A DNA stretch of 64,000 nt from Antedon bifida (GCA_963402885.1 OY727098.1:8790717-8854716); one strand, 5' to 3'. Shown: positions 33,833 through 45,014, numbered from the stretch's first letter. The notes: a model not told the origin generated them from the letters alone. Program-made: numbers and translations.

Positions 33833-33952
33833 GTCTACAACCATACCACGTTGAAAACACCGGTTCTCGTCCGATCACCGCAGTTAAACAACGTCGGGCC
33901 TGGTTAGTACTAGGATGGGAGACCGCCTGGGAATACCTGGTGTCGTAGACCT
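33833..33952 (+). rRNA. 5S rRNA: 5S rRNA, class II, A80
   Basis: Third gene of unit 28, A7 and A80. Confidence 0.84.
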
Positions 33953-34534
33953 ATGTTTAACTTTTTTTTAAATTATACTAAACAAAGTTTATTTTACCTT
34001 TCAATTATGTTTTTATGACAGTAACTATAAGATCTATCTAAGGTATAATCTTGAACCGCAAGTAACCGAATGTCTACAACCGTACCAGGTTGCCTGGGAA
34101 TATCTGGTGTCGTACACCTGTGTTTATCTTTTTAATAATCCTAAAATATAGTCTTTTTTAAATGTTTACATTTTGACAAAATGTGTTTATACTGTTGATG
34201 ATAGTATAAGTAAATAAATTCAAACTGTAACCGAAGTTAATCGAAAGTTTTTCAATTAAACTGCCTTGAAAACAACGGTTCTCGTCCGATCATTGAAGTT
34301 AAACAAGTTGTTGTTCAAAGACATGTTTGTTGTTGTATGTTGCTGCTGTGGTGACCGTACAAACGTCACTGTACTACGCGGGCGTCCACTTCTGTGCGCG
34401 TTTGCTTCTTAGCAACAAAGCGGCCTGAAGCTTTTGTACATGCCGCTATTGTGTTATGCTTCTTTGTACAGTGTTATTGTTTCTTTTATATTGTCTTTTT
34501 ATTAATTAAAAAACGCCCAACTCAGTAACCGAAT

Positions 34535-34654
34535 GTCTACGACCATACCACGTTGAAAACACCGGTTCTCGTCCGATCACCGCAGTTAAACAACGTCGGG
34601 CCTGGTTAGTACTTGGATGGGAGACCGCCTGGGAATACCTGGTGTCGTAGACCT
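34535..34654 (+). rRNA. 5S rRNA: 5S rRNA, class I
   Basis: Lead gene of unit 29, G7; long spacer. Confidence 0.95.
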
Positions 34655-34891
34655 ATGTTTAACTTTTTTTAAATTATACTAAATAAAGTTTATTTTACCT
34701 TTCAATTATGTGTTTCTTGAACAGAAGTGTGTGCAAATACAAAAGTCATGGTTTCAGCAGCTGCTAATTTGAATCCTAGAAAATGTTCTATAATAAATTC
34801 CAAAAGTATTAGGTTATAGGATATATGTGTTTGTAGAGATTAAGACAGTGACTATAAGATCTCTATAATCTTGAACCGCAAGTTAACGAAT

Positions 34892-35011
34892 GTCTACAAC
34901 CATACCACGTTGAAAACACCGGTTCTCGTCCGATCACCGCAGTTAAACAACGTCGGGCCTGGTTAGTACTTGGATGGGAGACCGCCTGGGAATACCTGGT
35001 GTCGTAGACCT
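34892..35011 (+). rRNA. 5S rRNA: 5S rRNA, class II
   Basis: Second gene of unit 29, A7. Confidence 0.88.
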
Positions 35012-35591
35012 ATGTTTAACTTTTTTAAATTATACTAAACAAAATTTGTTTTACCTTTCAATTATGTTTTTATGACAGTAACAATAAGATCTATCTAAGG
35101 TATAATCTTGAACCGCAAGTAACCGAATGTCTACAACCGTACCAGGTTGCCTGGGAATATCTGGTGTCGTACACCTGTGTTTATCTTTTTAATAATCCTA
35201 AAATATAGTCTTTTTTAAATGTTTACATTTTGACAAAATGTGTTTATACTGTTGATGATAGTATAAGTAAATAAATTCAAACTGTAACCGAAGTTAATCG
35301 AAAGTTTTTCAATTAAACTGCCTTGAAAACAACGGTTCTCGTCCGATCATTGAAGTTAAACAAGTTGTTGTTCAAAGACATGTTTGTTGTTGTATGTTGC
35401 TGCTGTGGTGACCGTACAAACGTCACTGTACTACGCGGGCGTCCACTTCTGTGCGCGTTTGCTTCTTAGCAACAAAGCGGCCTGAAGCTTTTGTACATGC
35501 CGCTATTGTGTTATGCTTCTTTGTACAGTGTTATTGTTTCTTTTATATTGTCTTTTTATTAATTAAAAAACGCCCAACTCAGTAACCGAAT

Positions 35592-35711
35592 GTCTACGAC
35601 CATACCACGTTGAAAACACCGGTTCTCGTCCGATCACCGCAGTTAAACAACGTCGGGCCTGGTTAGTACTTGGATGGGAGACCGCCTGGGAATACCTGGT
35701 GTCGTAGACCT
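35592..35711 (+). rRNA. 5S rRNA: 5S rRNA, class I
   Basis: Lead gene of unit 30, G7; long spacer. Confidence 0.95.
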
Positions 35712-35948
35712 ATGTTTAACTTTTTTTAAATTATACTAAACAAAGTTTATTTTACCTTTCAATTATGTGTTTCTTGAACAGAAGTGTGTGCAAATACCAA
35801 AGTCATGGTTTCAGCAGCTGCTAATTTGAATCCTAGAAAATGTTCTATAATAAATTCCAAAAGTATTAGGTTATAGGATATATGTGTTTGTAGAGATTAA
35901 GACAGTGACTATAAGATCTCTATAATCTTGAACCGCAAGTTAACGAAT

Positions 35949-36068
35949 GTCTACAACCATACCACGTTGAAAACACCGGTTCTCGTCCGATCACCGCAGT
36001 TAAACAACGTCGGGCCTGGTTAGTACTTGGATGGGAGACCGCCTGGGAATACCTGGTGTCGTAGACCT
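35949..36068 (+). rRNA. 5S rRNA: 5S rRNA, class II
   Basis: Second gene of unit 30, A7. Confidence 0.88.
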
Positions 36069-36185
36069 ATGTTTAACTTTTTTAAATTATACTAAACAAA
36101 ATTTGTTTTACCTTTCAATTATGTTTTTATGACAGTAACAATAAGATCTATCTAAGGTATAATCTTGAACCGCAAGTAACCGAAT

Positions 36186-36305
36186 GTCTACAACCATACC
36201 ACGTTGAAAACACCGGTTCTCGTCCGATCACCGCAGTTAAACAACGTCGGGCCTGGTTAGTACTTGGATGGGAGACCGCCTGGGAATACCTGGTGTCGTA
36301 GACCT
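36186..36305 (+). rRNA. 5S rRNA: 5S rRNA, class II
   Basis: Third gene of unit 30, A7. Confidence 0.88.
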
Positions 36306-36429
36306 ATGTTTAACTTTTTTTTAAATTATACTAAACAAAGTTTATTTTACCTTTCAATTATGTTTTTATGACAGTAACTATAAGATCTATCTAAGGTACC
36401 GTATAATCTTGAACCGCAAGTAACCGAAT

Positions 36430-36549
36430 GTCTACAACCGTACCACGTTGAAAACACCGGTTCTCGTCCGATCACCGCAGTTAAACAACGTCGGGCCTGG
36501 TTAGTACTTGGATGGGAGACCGCCTGGGATTACCTGGTGTCGTAGACCT
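36430..36549 (+). rRNA. 5S rRNA: 5S rRNA, class II, G11 T101
   Basis: Fourth gene of unit 30, A7 and G11, with a private A101 to T change (GGGATTACC). A 5-bp insertion (GGTACCGTATAAT) sits just upstream of its TATAAT; box-to-start spacing is unchanged. Confidence 0.83.
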
Positions 36550-37131
36550 ATGTTTAACTTTTTTTTAAATTATACTAAACAAAGTTTATTTTACCTTTCA
36601 ATTATGTTTTTATGACAGTAACTATAAGATCTATCTAAGGTATAATCTTGAACCGCAAGTAACCGAATGTCTACAACCGTACCAGGTTGCCTGGGAATAT
36701 CTGGTGTCGTACACCTGTGTTTATCTTTTTAATAATCCTAAAATATAGTCTTTTTTAAATGTTTACATTTTGACAAAATGTGTTTATACTGTTGATGATA
36801 GTATAAGTAAATAAATTCAAACTGTAACCGAAGTTAATCGAAAGTTTTTCAACTAAACTGCCTTGAAAACAACGGTTCTCGTCCGATCATTGAAGTTAAA
36901 CAAGTTGTTGTTCAAAGACATGTTTGTTGTTGTATGTTGCTGCTGTGGTGACCGTACAAACGTCACTGTACTACGCGGGCGTCCACTTGTGTGCGCGTTT
37001 GCTTCTTAGCAACAAAGCGGCCTGAAGCTTTTGTACATGCCGCTATTGTGTTATGCTTCTTTGTACAGTGTTATTGTTTCTTTTATATTGTCTTTTTATT
37101 AATTAAAAAATGCCAAACTCAGTAACCGAAT

Positions 37132-37251
37132 GTCTACGACCATACCACGTTGAAAACACCGGTTCTCGTCCGATCACCGCAGTTAAACAACGTCGGGCCT
37201 GGTTAGTACTTGGATGGGAGACCGCCTGGGAATACCTGGTGTCGTAGACCT
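37132..37251 (+). rRNA. 5S rRNA: 5S rRNA, class I
   Basis: Lead gene of unit 31, G7; long spacer. Confidence 0.95.
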
Positions 37252-37488
37252 ATGTTTAACTTTTTTTAAATTATACTAAACAAAGTTTATTTTACCTTTC
37301 AATTATGTGTTTCTTGAACAGAAGTGTGTGCAAATACAAAAGTCATGGTTTCAGCAGCTGCTAATTTGAATCCTAGAAAATGTTCTATAATAAATTCCAA
37401 AAGTATTAGGTTATAGGATATATGTGTTTGTAGAGATTAAGACAGTGACTATAAGATCTCTATAATCTTGAACTGCAAGTTAACGAAT

Positions 37489-37608
37489 GTCTACAACCAT
37501 ACCACGTTGAAAACACCGGTTCTCGTCCGATCACCGCAGTTAAACAACGTCGGGCCTGGTTAGTACTTGGATGGGAGACCGCCTGGGAATACCTGGTGTC
37601 GTAGACCT
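37489..37608 (+). rRNA. 5S rRNA: 5S rRNA, class II
   Basis: Second gene of unit 31, A7. Confidence 0.88.
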
Positions 37609-37725
37609 ATGTTTAACTTTTTTAAATTATACTAAACAAAATTTGTTTTACCTTTCAATTATGTTTTTATGACAGTAACAATAAGATCTATCTAAGGTAT
37701 AATCTTGAACCGCAAGTAACCGAAT

Positions 37726-37845
37726 GTCTACAACCATACCACGTTGAAAACACCGGTTCTCGTCCGATCACCGCAGTTAAACAACGTCGGGCCTGGTTAG
37801 TACTTGGATGGGAGACCGCCTGGGAATACCTGGTGTCGTAGACCT
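37726..37845 (+). rRNA. 5S rRNA: 5S rRNA, class II
   Basis: Third gene of unit 31, A7. Confidence 0.88.
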
Positions 37846-38454
37846 ATGTTTAACTTTTTTTAAAATTATACTAAACAAAGTTTATTTTACCTTTCAATTA
37901 TGTTTTTATGACAGTAACTATAAGATCTATCTAAGGTATAATCTTGAACCGCAAGTAACCGAATGTCTACAACCGTACCAGGTTGCCTGGGAATATCTGG
38001 TGTCGTACACCTGTGTTTATCTTTTTAATAATCCTAAAATATAGTCTTTTTTAAATGTTTACATTTTGACAAAATGTGTTTATACTGTTGATGATAGTAT
38101 AAGTAAATAAATTCAAACTGTAACCGAAGTTAATCGAAAGTTTTTCAACTAAACTGCCTTGAAAACAACGGTTCTCGTCCGATCATTGAAGTTAAACAAG
38201 TTGTTGTTCAAAGACATGTTTGTTGTTGTATGTTGCTGCTGTGGTGACCGTACAAACGTCACTGTACTACGCGGGCGTCCACTTGTGTGCGCGTTTGCTT
38301 CTTAGCAACAAAGCGGCCTGAAGCTTTTGTACATGCCGCTATTGTGTTATGCTTCTTTGTACAGTGTTATTGTTTCTTTTATATTGTCTTTTTATTAATT
38401 AAAAAACGCCCAACTCAGTAACCGAATGTCTACGACCATACCACGTTGACAACA

Positions 38455-38486
38455 CTGCCCTGATTTACGAAAGGGCATTATCTCAA
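38455..38486 (+). repeat. Left terminal inverted repeat
   Basis: 32 bp, perfect match to the reverse complement of 39820-39851; after it the two ends diverge (A-run against T-run). Confidence 0.93.
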
Positions 38487-38826
38487 AAAATGTAGTTTTG
38501 AGTAAATAAGCAAAACGTGTTTGAGTTTATCTTTAAAAATCTAGAGACAAATTAATGGTTTTTCAGTTATAATAGGTATTAGTACATATATAGAAAATAT
38601 GTAACATGAATTTTATTTTAATAATTTATTTTTTAGGGGGTCAAAATTGAGATAATTCCTTCTTGTAAATTATTCATACTAACTAATAACAATAGATAAT
38701 TTAACAAAAGGCATTATCTCTATATTTACATAGAATGTACACTACAAAACTAATCTAATATGACAAGACAAATATGTTGCAGTAGGGATAGGTAAAGTTA
38801 ATGAGAGGGAATAACATGTGGCTGTT

Positions 38827-38880
38827 GGGCAAGGGGTGGGGAGGGTGTTTGTGGGGGTGGGGATTGGTTTAGGGGGGGGG
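38827..38880 (+). other. G-rich, potential G-quadruplex tract
   Basis: Successive runs GGG, GGGG, GGGG, GGG, GGGGG, GGGG and G9 with short loops on the plus strand, in otherwise AT-rich transposon sequence. Confidence 0.6.
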
Positions 38881-39819
38881 ATTGTGGTGCTCGCTTTGGA
38901 AGGATTTCATGAAATTTGATGACAAAAACATAAAACAACCAATTTATCGCATTTTTTATCTTGATACAGATTATTGCTTTATGCATTATATTTACAAGTT
39001 TTGTATTTGATATATATGCGTTTTTAACAGATTGCGTACGTTTGAAGTTGGTGGATTTTTCCAAAAGTTTTCTGTTTGTGTAATCAATTTTTTTATTATG
39101 TTGTTGTTATTAATTTGTGGAGTTCCTGTTTTTCTTTAAAAACTCTCTAGACATATAACTGGTATCCATATATTCACATTTCCAGTATAATTTTGTTTCA
39201 ACCTTTTTAAAGAGTACTTATTTAACATCAACAAAAAGAAAAGAAAAAAGAAAACATTAACAAAAGTTGCTTGACATTGATTTAAATATCAATTGGAAAA
39301 CACTACAAATGACCATTGGACTTTTTTTACATTTTCAAGGATAATAACGAAGACATAAGTAATAAAAAGTAATAATTAACTTAGGCCTACTCATTCAATA
39401 GGCTCTTGGAAATGTCCTTTGCAGCCATGCTCTTCCATTTTAGTTAGGTATCCGCATAAATTTATTTTAGTGTTGTCAAATACAATAATTTGATTAAAAG
39501 TATTCAATTTATTTTAGTTAACATCTACAAATATAGTTTGAGCGTGCTAATTAGCATGCATCAAGTCAACCTTTGATTGGATAATTGTTACTGCTGCAGT
39601 GTGCAGTCAAGCGATCATTTCCTGTTGTGTATTGTTTTTTTGAGATAATGCTTTCTACTGAATTTTTTGTAGGTATGAGTAAAGATAATGCCCAAACTGA
39701 TTTTAATTTTTTTAATATTTTTAATATTTCTAAAAAAAAATTTTAGTAGCTGTTAAGTTTAAATGATAGATTATACCCTCAAAAGTCATGTAAGACAAAA
39801 ATCTCAATTTTGAAAAAAA

Positions 39820-39851
39820 TTGAGATAATGCCCTTTCGTAAATCAGGGCAG
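39820..39851 (-). repeat. Right terminal inverted repeat
   Basis: Inverted partner of 38455-38486; followed at once by the second AACA target copy. Confidence 0.93.
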
Positions 39852-40530
39852 AACACCGGTTCTCGTCCGATCACCGCAGTTAAACAACGTCGGGCCTGGT
39901 TAGTACTTGGATGGGAGACCGCCTGGGAATACCTGGTGTCGTAGACCTATGTTTAACTTTTTTTTAAATTATACTAAACAAAGTTTATTTTACCTTTCAA
40001 TTATGTTTTTATGACAGTAACTATAAGATCTATCTAAGGTATAATCTTGAACCGCAAGTAACCGAATGTCTACAACCGTACCAGGTTGCCTGGGAATATC
40101 TGGTGTCGTACACCTGTGTTTATCTTTTTAATAATCCTAAAATATAGTCTTTTTTAAATGTTTACATTTTGACAAAATGTGTTTATACTGTTGATGATAG
40201 TATAAGTAAATAAATTCAAACTGTAACCGAAGTTAATCGAAAGTTTTTCAACTAAACTGCCTTGAAAACAACGGTTCTCGTCCGATCATTGAAGTTAAAC
40301 AAGTTGTTGTTCAAAGACATGTTTGTTGTTGTATGTTGCTGCTGTGGTGACCGTACAAACGTCACTGTACTACGCGGGCGTCCACTTCTGTGCGCGTTTG
40401 CTTCTTAGCAACAAAGCGGCCTGAAGCTTTTGTACATGCCGCTATTGTGTTATGCTTCTTTGTACAGTGTTATTGTTTCTTTTATATTGTCTTTTTATTA
40501 ATTAAAAAACGCCCAACTCAGTAACCGAAT

Positions 40531-40650
40531 GTCTACGACCATACCACGTTGAAAACACCGGTTCTCGTCCGATCACCGCAGTTAAACAACGTCGGGCCTG
40601 GTTAGTACTTGGATGGGAGACCGCCTGGGAATACCTGGTGTCGTAGACCT
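40531..40650 (+). rRNA. 5S rRNA: 5S rRNA, class I
   Basis: Lead gene of unit 33, G7; long spacer. Confidence 0.95.
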
Positions 40651-40887
40651 ATGTTTAACTTTTTTTAAATTATACTAAACAAAGTTTATTTTACCTTTCA
40701 ATTATGTGTTTCTTGAACAGAAGTGTGTGCAAATACAAAAGTCATGGTTTCAGCAGCTGCTAATTTGAATCCTAGAAAATGTTCTATAATAAATTCCAAA
40801 AGTATTAGGTTATAGGATATATGTGTTTGTAGAGATTAAGACAGTGACTATAAGATCTCTATAATCTTGAACCGCAAGTTAACGAAT

Positions 40888-41007
40888 GTCTACAACCATA
40901 CCACGTTGAAAACACCGGTTCTCGTCCGATCACCGCAGTTAAACAACGTCGGGCCTGGTTAGTACTTGGATGGGAGACCGCCTGGGAATACCTGGTGTCG
41001 TAGACCT
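40888..41007 (+). rRNA. 5S rRNA: 5S rRNA, class II
   Basis: Second gene of unit 33, A7. Confidence 0.88.
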
Positions 41008-41587
41008 ATGTTTAACTTTTTTAAATTATACTAAACAAAATTTGTTTTACCTTTCAATTATGTTTTTATGACAGTAACAATAAGATCTATCTAAGGTATA
41101 ATCTTGAACCGCAAGTAACCGAATGTCTACAACCGTACCAGGTTGCCTGGGAATATCTGGTGTCGTACACCTGTGTTTATCTTTTTAATAATCCTAAAAT
41201 ATAGTCTTTTTTAAATGTTTACATTTTGACAAAATGTGTTTATACTGTTGATGATAGTATAAGTAAATAAATTCAAACTGTAACCGAAGTTAATCGAAAG
41301 TTTTTCAATTAAACTGCCTTGAAAACAACGGTTCTCGTCCGATCATTGAAGTTAAACAAGTTGTTGTTCAAAGACATGTTTGTTGTTGTATGTTGCTGCT
41401 GTGGTGACCGTACAAACGTCACTGTACTACGCGGGCGTCCACTTCTGTGCGCGTTTGCTTCTTAGCAACAAAGCGGCCTGAAGCTTTTGTACATGCCGCT
41501 ATTGTGTTATGCTTCTTTGTACAGTGTTATTGTTTCTTTTATATTGTCTTTTTATTAATTAAAAAACGCCCAACTCAGTAACCGAAT

Positions 41588-41707
41588 GTCTACGACCATA
41601 CCACGTTGAAAACACCGGTTCTCGTCCGATCACCGCAGTTAAACAACGTCGGGCCTGGTTAGTACTTGGATGGGAGACCGCCTGGGAATACCTGGTGTCG
41701 TAGACCT
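41588..41707 (+). rRNA. 5S rRNA: 5S rRNA, class I
   Basis: Lead gene of unit 34, G7; long spacer. Confidence 0.95.
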
Positions 41708-41944
41708 ATGTTTAACTTTTTTTAAATTATACTAAACAAAGTTTATTTTACCTTTCAATTATGTGTTTCTTGAACAGAAGTGTGTGCAAATACCAAAGTC
41801 ATGGTTTCAGCAGCTGCTAATTTGAATCCTAGAAAATGTTCTATAATAAATTCCAAAAGTATTAGGTTATAGGATATATGTGTTTGTAGAGATTAAGACA
41901 GTGACTATAAGATCTCTATAATCTTGAACCGCAAGTTAACGAAT

Positions 41945-42064
41945 GTCTACAACCATACCACGTTGAAAACACCGGTTCTCGTCCGATCACCGCAGTTAAA
42001 CAACGTCGGGCCTGGTTAGTACTTGGATGGGAGACCGCCTGGGAATACCTGGTGTCGTAGACCT
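41945..42064 (+). rRNA. 5S rRNA: 5S rRNA, class II
   Basis: Second gene of unit 34, A7. Confidence 0.88.
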
Positions 42065-42181
42065 ATGTTTAACTTTTTTAAATTATACTAAACAAAATTT
42101 GTTTTACCTTTCAATTATGTTTTTATGACAGTAACAATAAGATCTATCTAAGGTATAATCTTGAACCGCAAGTAACCGAAT

Positions 42182-42301
42182 GTCTACAACCATACCACGT
42201 TGAAAACACCGGTTCTCGTCCGATCACCGCAGTTAAACAACGTCGGGCCTGGTTAGTACTTGGATGGGAGACCGCCTGGGAATACCTGGTGTCGTAGACC
42301 T
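42182..42301 (+). rRNA. 5S rRNA: 5S rRNA, class II
   Basis: Third gene of unit 34, A7. Confidence 0.88.
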
Positions 42302-42420
42302 ATGTTTAACTTTTTTTTAAATTATACTAAACAAAGTTTATTTTACCTTTCAATTATGTTTTTATGACAGTAACTATAAGATCTATCTAAGGTATAATCT
42401 TGAACCGCAAGTAACCGAAT

Positions 42421-42540
42421 GTCTACAACCGTACCACGTTGAAAACACCGGTTTTCGTCCGATCACCGCAGTTAAACAACGTCGGGCCTGGTTAGTACTT
42501 GGATGGGAGACCGCCTGGGAATACCTGGTGTCGTAGACCT
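42421..42540 (+). rRNA. 5S rRNA: 5S rRNA, class II, G11 T34
   Basis: Fourth gene of unit 34, A7 and G11, with private C34 to T. It has T8 and then a long spacer, a combination seen nowhere else, so the crossover that built this unit probably lies in or just after this gene. Confidence 0.84.
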
Positions 42541-42778
42541 ATGTTTAACTTTTTTTTAAATTATACTAAACAAAGTTTATTTTACCTTTCAATTATGTGT
42601 TTCTTGAACAGAAGTGTGTGCAAATACAAAAGTCATGGTTTCAGCAGCTGCTAATTTGAATCCTAGAAAATGTTCTATAATAAATTCCAAAAGTATTAGG
42701 TTATAGGATATATGTGTTTGTAGAGATTAAGACAGTGACTATAAGATCTCTATAATCTTGAACCGCAAGTTAACGAAT

Positions 42779-42898
42779 GTCTACAACCATACCACGTTGA
42801 AAACACCGGTTCTCGTCCGATCACCGCAGTTAAACAACGTCGGGCCTGGTTAGTACTTGGATGGGAGACCGCCTGGGAATACCTGGTGTCGTAGACCT
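42779..42898 (+). rRNA. 5S rRNA: 5S rRNA, class II
   Basis: Fifth gene of unit 34, A7. Confidence 0.88.
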
Positions 42899-43015
42899 AT
42901 GTTTAACTTTTTTAAATTATACTAAACAAAATTTGTTTTACCTTTCAATTATGTTTTTATGACAGTAACAATAAGATCTATCTAAGGTATAATCTTGAAC
43001 CGCAAGTAACCGAAT

Positions 43016-43135
43016 GTCTACAACCATACCACGTTGAAAACACCGGTTCTCGTCCGATCACCGCAGTTAAACAACGTCGGGCCTGGTTAGTACTTGGATG
43101 GGAGACCGCCTGGGAATACCTGGTGTCGTAGACCT
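43016..43135 (+). rRNA. 5S rRNA: 5S rRNA, class II
   Basis: Sixth gene of unit 34, A7. Confidence 0.88.
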
Positions 43136-43717
43136 ATGTTTAACTTTTTTTAAAATTATACTAAACAAAGTTTATTTTACCTTTCAATTATGTTTTTATG
43201 ACAGTAACTATAAGATCTATCTAAGGTATAATCTTGAACCGCAAGTAACCGAATGTCTACAACCGTACCAGGTTGCCTGGGAATATCTGGTGTCGTACAC
43301 CTGTGTTTATCTTTTTAATAATCCTAAAATATAGTCTTTTTTAAATGTTTACATTTTGACAAAATGTGTTTATACTGTTGATGATAGTATAAGTAAATAA
43401 ATTCAAACTGTAACCGAAGTTAATCGAAAGTTTTTCAACTAAACTGCCTTGAAAACAACGGTTCTCGTCCGATCATTGAAGTTAAACAAGTTGTTGTTCA
43501 AAGACATGTTTGTTGTTGTATGTTGCTGCTGTGGTGACCGTACAAACGTCACTGTACTACGCGGGCGTCCACTTGTGTGCGCGTTTGCTTCTTAGCAACA
43601 AAGCGGCCTGAAGCTTTTGTACATGCCGCTATTGTGTTATGCTTCTTTGTACAGTGTTATTGTTTCTTTTATATTGTCTTTTTATTAATTAAAAAACGCC
43701 CAACTCAGTAACCGAAT

Positions 43718-43837
43718 GTCTACGACCATACCACGTTGACAACACCGGTTCTCGTCCGATCACCGCAGTTAAACAACGTCGGGCCTGGTTAGTACTTGGA
43801 TGGGAGACCGCCTGGGAATACCTGGTGTCGTAGACCT
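43718..43837 (+). rRNA. 5S rRNA: 5S rRNA, class I, C23
   Basis: Lead gene of unit 35, G7 and C23; long spacer. Confidence 0.93.
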
Positions 43838-44075
43838 ATGTTTAACTTTTTTTAAAATTATACTAAACAAAGTTTATTTTACCTTTCAATTATGTGTTTC
43901 TTGAACAGAAGTGTGTGCAAATACCAAAGTCATGGTTTCAGCAGCTGCTAATTTGAATCCTAGAAAATGTTCTATAATAAATTCCAAAAGTATTAGGTTA
44001 TAGGATATATGTGTTTGTAGAGATTAAGACAGTGACTATAAGATCTCTATAATCTTGAACCGCAAGTTAGCGAAT

Positions 44076-44195
44076 GTCTACAACCATACCACGTCGAAAA
44101 CACCGGTTCTCGTCCGATCACCGCAGTTAAACAACGTCGGGCCTGGTTAGTACTTGGATGGGAGACCGCCTGGGAATACCTGGTGTCGTAGACAT
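44076..44195 (+). rRNA. 5S rRNA: 5S rRNA, class II, C20 A119
   Basis: Second gene of unit 35, A7 and C20, with C119 to A just past helix I (GTAGACAT). Confidence 0.84.
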
Positions 44196-44312
44196 ATGTT
44201 TAACTTTTTTAAATTATACTAAACAAAATTTGTTTTACCTTTCAATTATGTTTTTATGACAGTAACAATAAGATCTATCTAAGGTATAATCTTGAACCGC
44301 AAGTAACCGAAT

Positions 44313-44432
44313 GTCTACAACCATACCACGTTGAAAAAACCGGTTCTCGTCCGATCACCGCAGTTAAACAACGTCGGGCCTGGTTAGTACTAGGATGGGA
44401 GACCGCCTGGGAATACCTGGTGTCGTAGACCT
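44313..44432 (+). rRNA. 5S rRNA: 5S rRNA, class II, A26 A80
   Basis: Third gene of unit 35, A7, with C26 to A (GAAAAAACC) and A80; the same pair of changes recurs in units 51 and 53. Confidence 0.82.
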
Positions 44433-45014
44433 ATGTTTAACTTTTTTTTAAATTATACTAAACAAAGTTTATTTTACCTTTCAATTATGTTTTTATGACA
44501 GTAACTATAAGATCTATCTAAGGTATAATCTTGAACCGCAAGTAACCGAATGTCTACAACCGTACCAGGTTGCCTGGGAATATCTGGTGTCGTACACCTG
44601 TGTTTATCTATTTAATAATCCTAAAATATAGTCTTTTTTAAATGTTTACATTTTGACAAAATGTGTTTATACTGTTGATGATAGTATAAGTAAATAAATT
44701 CAAACTGTAACCGAAATTAATCGAAAGTTTTTCAATTAAACTGCCTTGAAAACAACGGTTCTCGTCCGATCATTGAAGTTAAACAAGTTGTTGTTCAAAG
44801 ACATGTTTGTTGTTGTATGTTGCTGCTGTGGTGACCGTACAAACGTCACTGTACTACGCGGGCGTCCACTTCTGTGCGCGTTTGCTTCTTAGCAACAAAG
44901 CGGCCTGAAGCTTTTGTACATGCCGCTATTGTGTTATGCTTCTTTGTACAGTGTTATTGTTTCTTTTATATTGTCTTTTTATTAATTAAAAAACGCCCAA
45001 CTCAGTAACCGAAT

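Larger units (their letters stand above)
33039..34334 (+). repeat. Array unit 28 (1296 bp)
   Basis: A 33039-33238 (G58); three 5S; E 34072-34119; F 34236-34313. Confidence 0.9.
34335..35391 (+). repeat. Array unit 29 (1057 bp)
   Basis: A 34335-34534 (C58); two 5S; E 35129-35176; F 35293-35370. Confidence 0.9.
35392..36931 (+). repeat. Array unit 30 (1540 bp)
   Basis: A 35392-35591 (C58); four 5S; E 36669-36716; F 36833-36910. Confidence 0.9.
36932..38227 (+). repeat. Array unit 31 (1296 bp)
   Basis: A 36932-37131 (G58, with TGCCAAACTC for CGCCCAACTC); three 5S; E 37965-38012; F 38129-38206. Confidence 0.9.
38455..39851. mobile_element. TIR DNA transposon, probably non-autonomous (1397 bp)
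   Basis: The ends are 32-bp perfect inverted repeats (38455-38486 and 39820-39851) beginning CTGCCCTGAT. The insertion is flanked by AACA at 38451-38454 and 39852-39855, a 4-bp target duplication within 5S nt 24-27. Each TIR holds its own small inverted repeat (TGCCCT at 38456-38461, AGGGCA at 38472-38477). Further copies of the inner TIR motif GGCATTATCTC lie near both ends. The interior is AT-rich and shows no transposase; the longest reading frame (88 codons, minus strand 38798-39064) is proline-rich only because it reads a G-rich tract. The superfamily is not determined. Dada elements are known to target small RNA genes, but as I recall they make 6-7-bp duplications, which does not fit. 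Confidence 0.92.
38428..39948 (+). pseudogene. 5S rRNA (class I, C23) interrupted by transposon
   Basis: Nt 1-27 are at 38428-38454 and nt 24-120 at 39852-39948, with nt 24-27 (AACA) present on both sides. The right half keeps all internal control regions, but the left half is 1.4 kb away, so no normal 5S can be made from this copy. Confidence 0.93.
38228..40330 (+). repeat. Array unit 32, split by a transposon
   Basis: A 38228-38427 (G58); one 5S gene, interrupted; E 40068-40115; F 40232-40309. Without the insertion and its target duplication the unit would be 702 bp, the minimal form of unit 20. Confidence 0.9.
40331..41387 (+). repeat. Array unit 33 (1057 bp)
   Basis: A 40331-40530 (C58); two 5S; E 41125-41172; F 41289-41366. 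Confidence 0.9.
41388..43517 (+). repeat. Array unit 34 (2130 bp, largest)
   Basis: A 41388-41587 (C58); six full 5S; E 43255-43302; F 43419-43496. Looks like a four-gene unit fused to the tail of a three-gene unit inside a 5S gene: the G11 gene at 42421 is followed by a long spacer. Confidence 0.9.
43518..44814 (+). repeat. Array unit 35 (1297 bp)
   Basis: A 43518-43717 (G58); three 5S; E 44552-44599; F 44716-44793 (starts ATTAATCG). Confidence 0.9.

Noticed and set aside
38798-39064. 88-codon minus-strand frame in the transposon
   Set aside because: The proline-rich end is the reverse of the G-rich tract and the rest is AT-rich low complexity. No transposase motif is visible and the length is far too short for one.
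38455-39851. Assignment of the transposon to the Dada superfamily
   Set aside because: Insertion in a small RNA gene fits, but the target duplication here is 4 bp, not the 6-7 bp I recall for Dada, and no transposase is present to decide.
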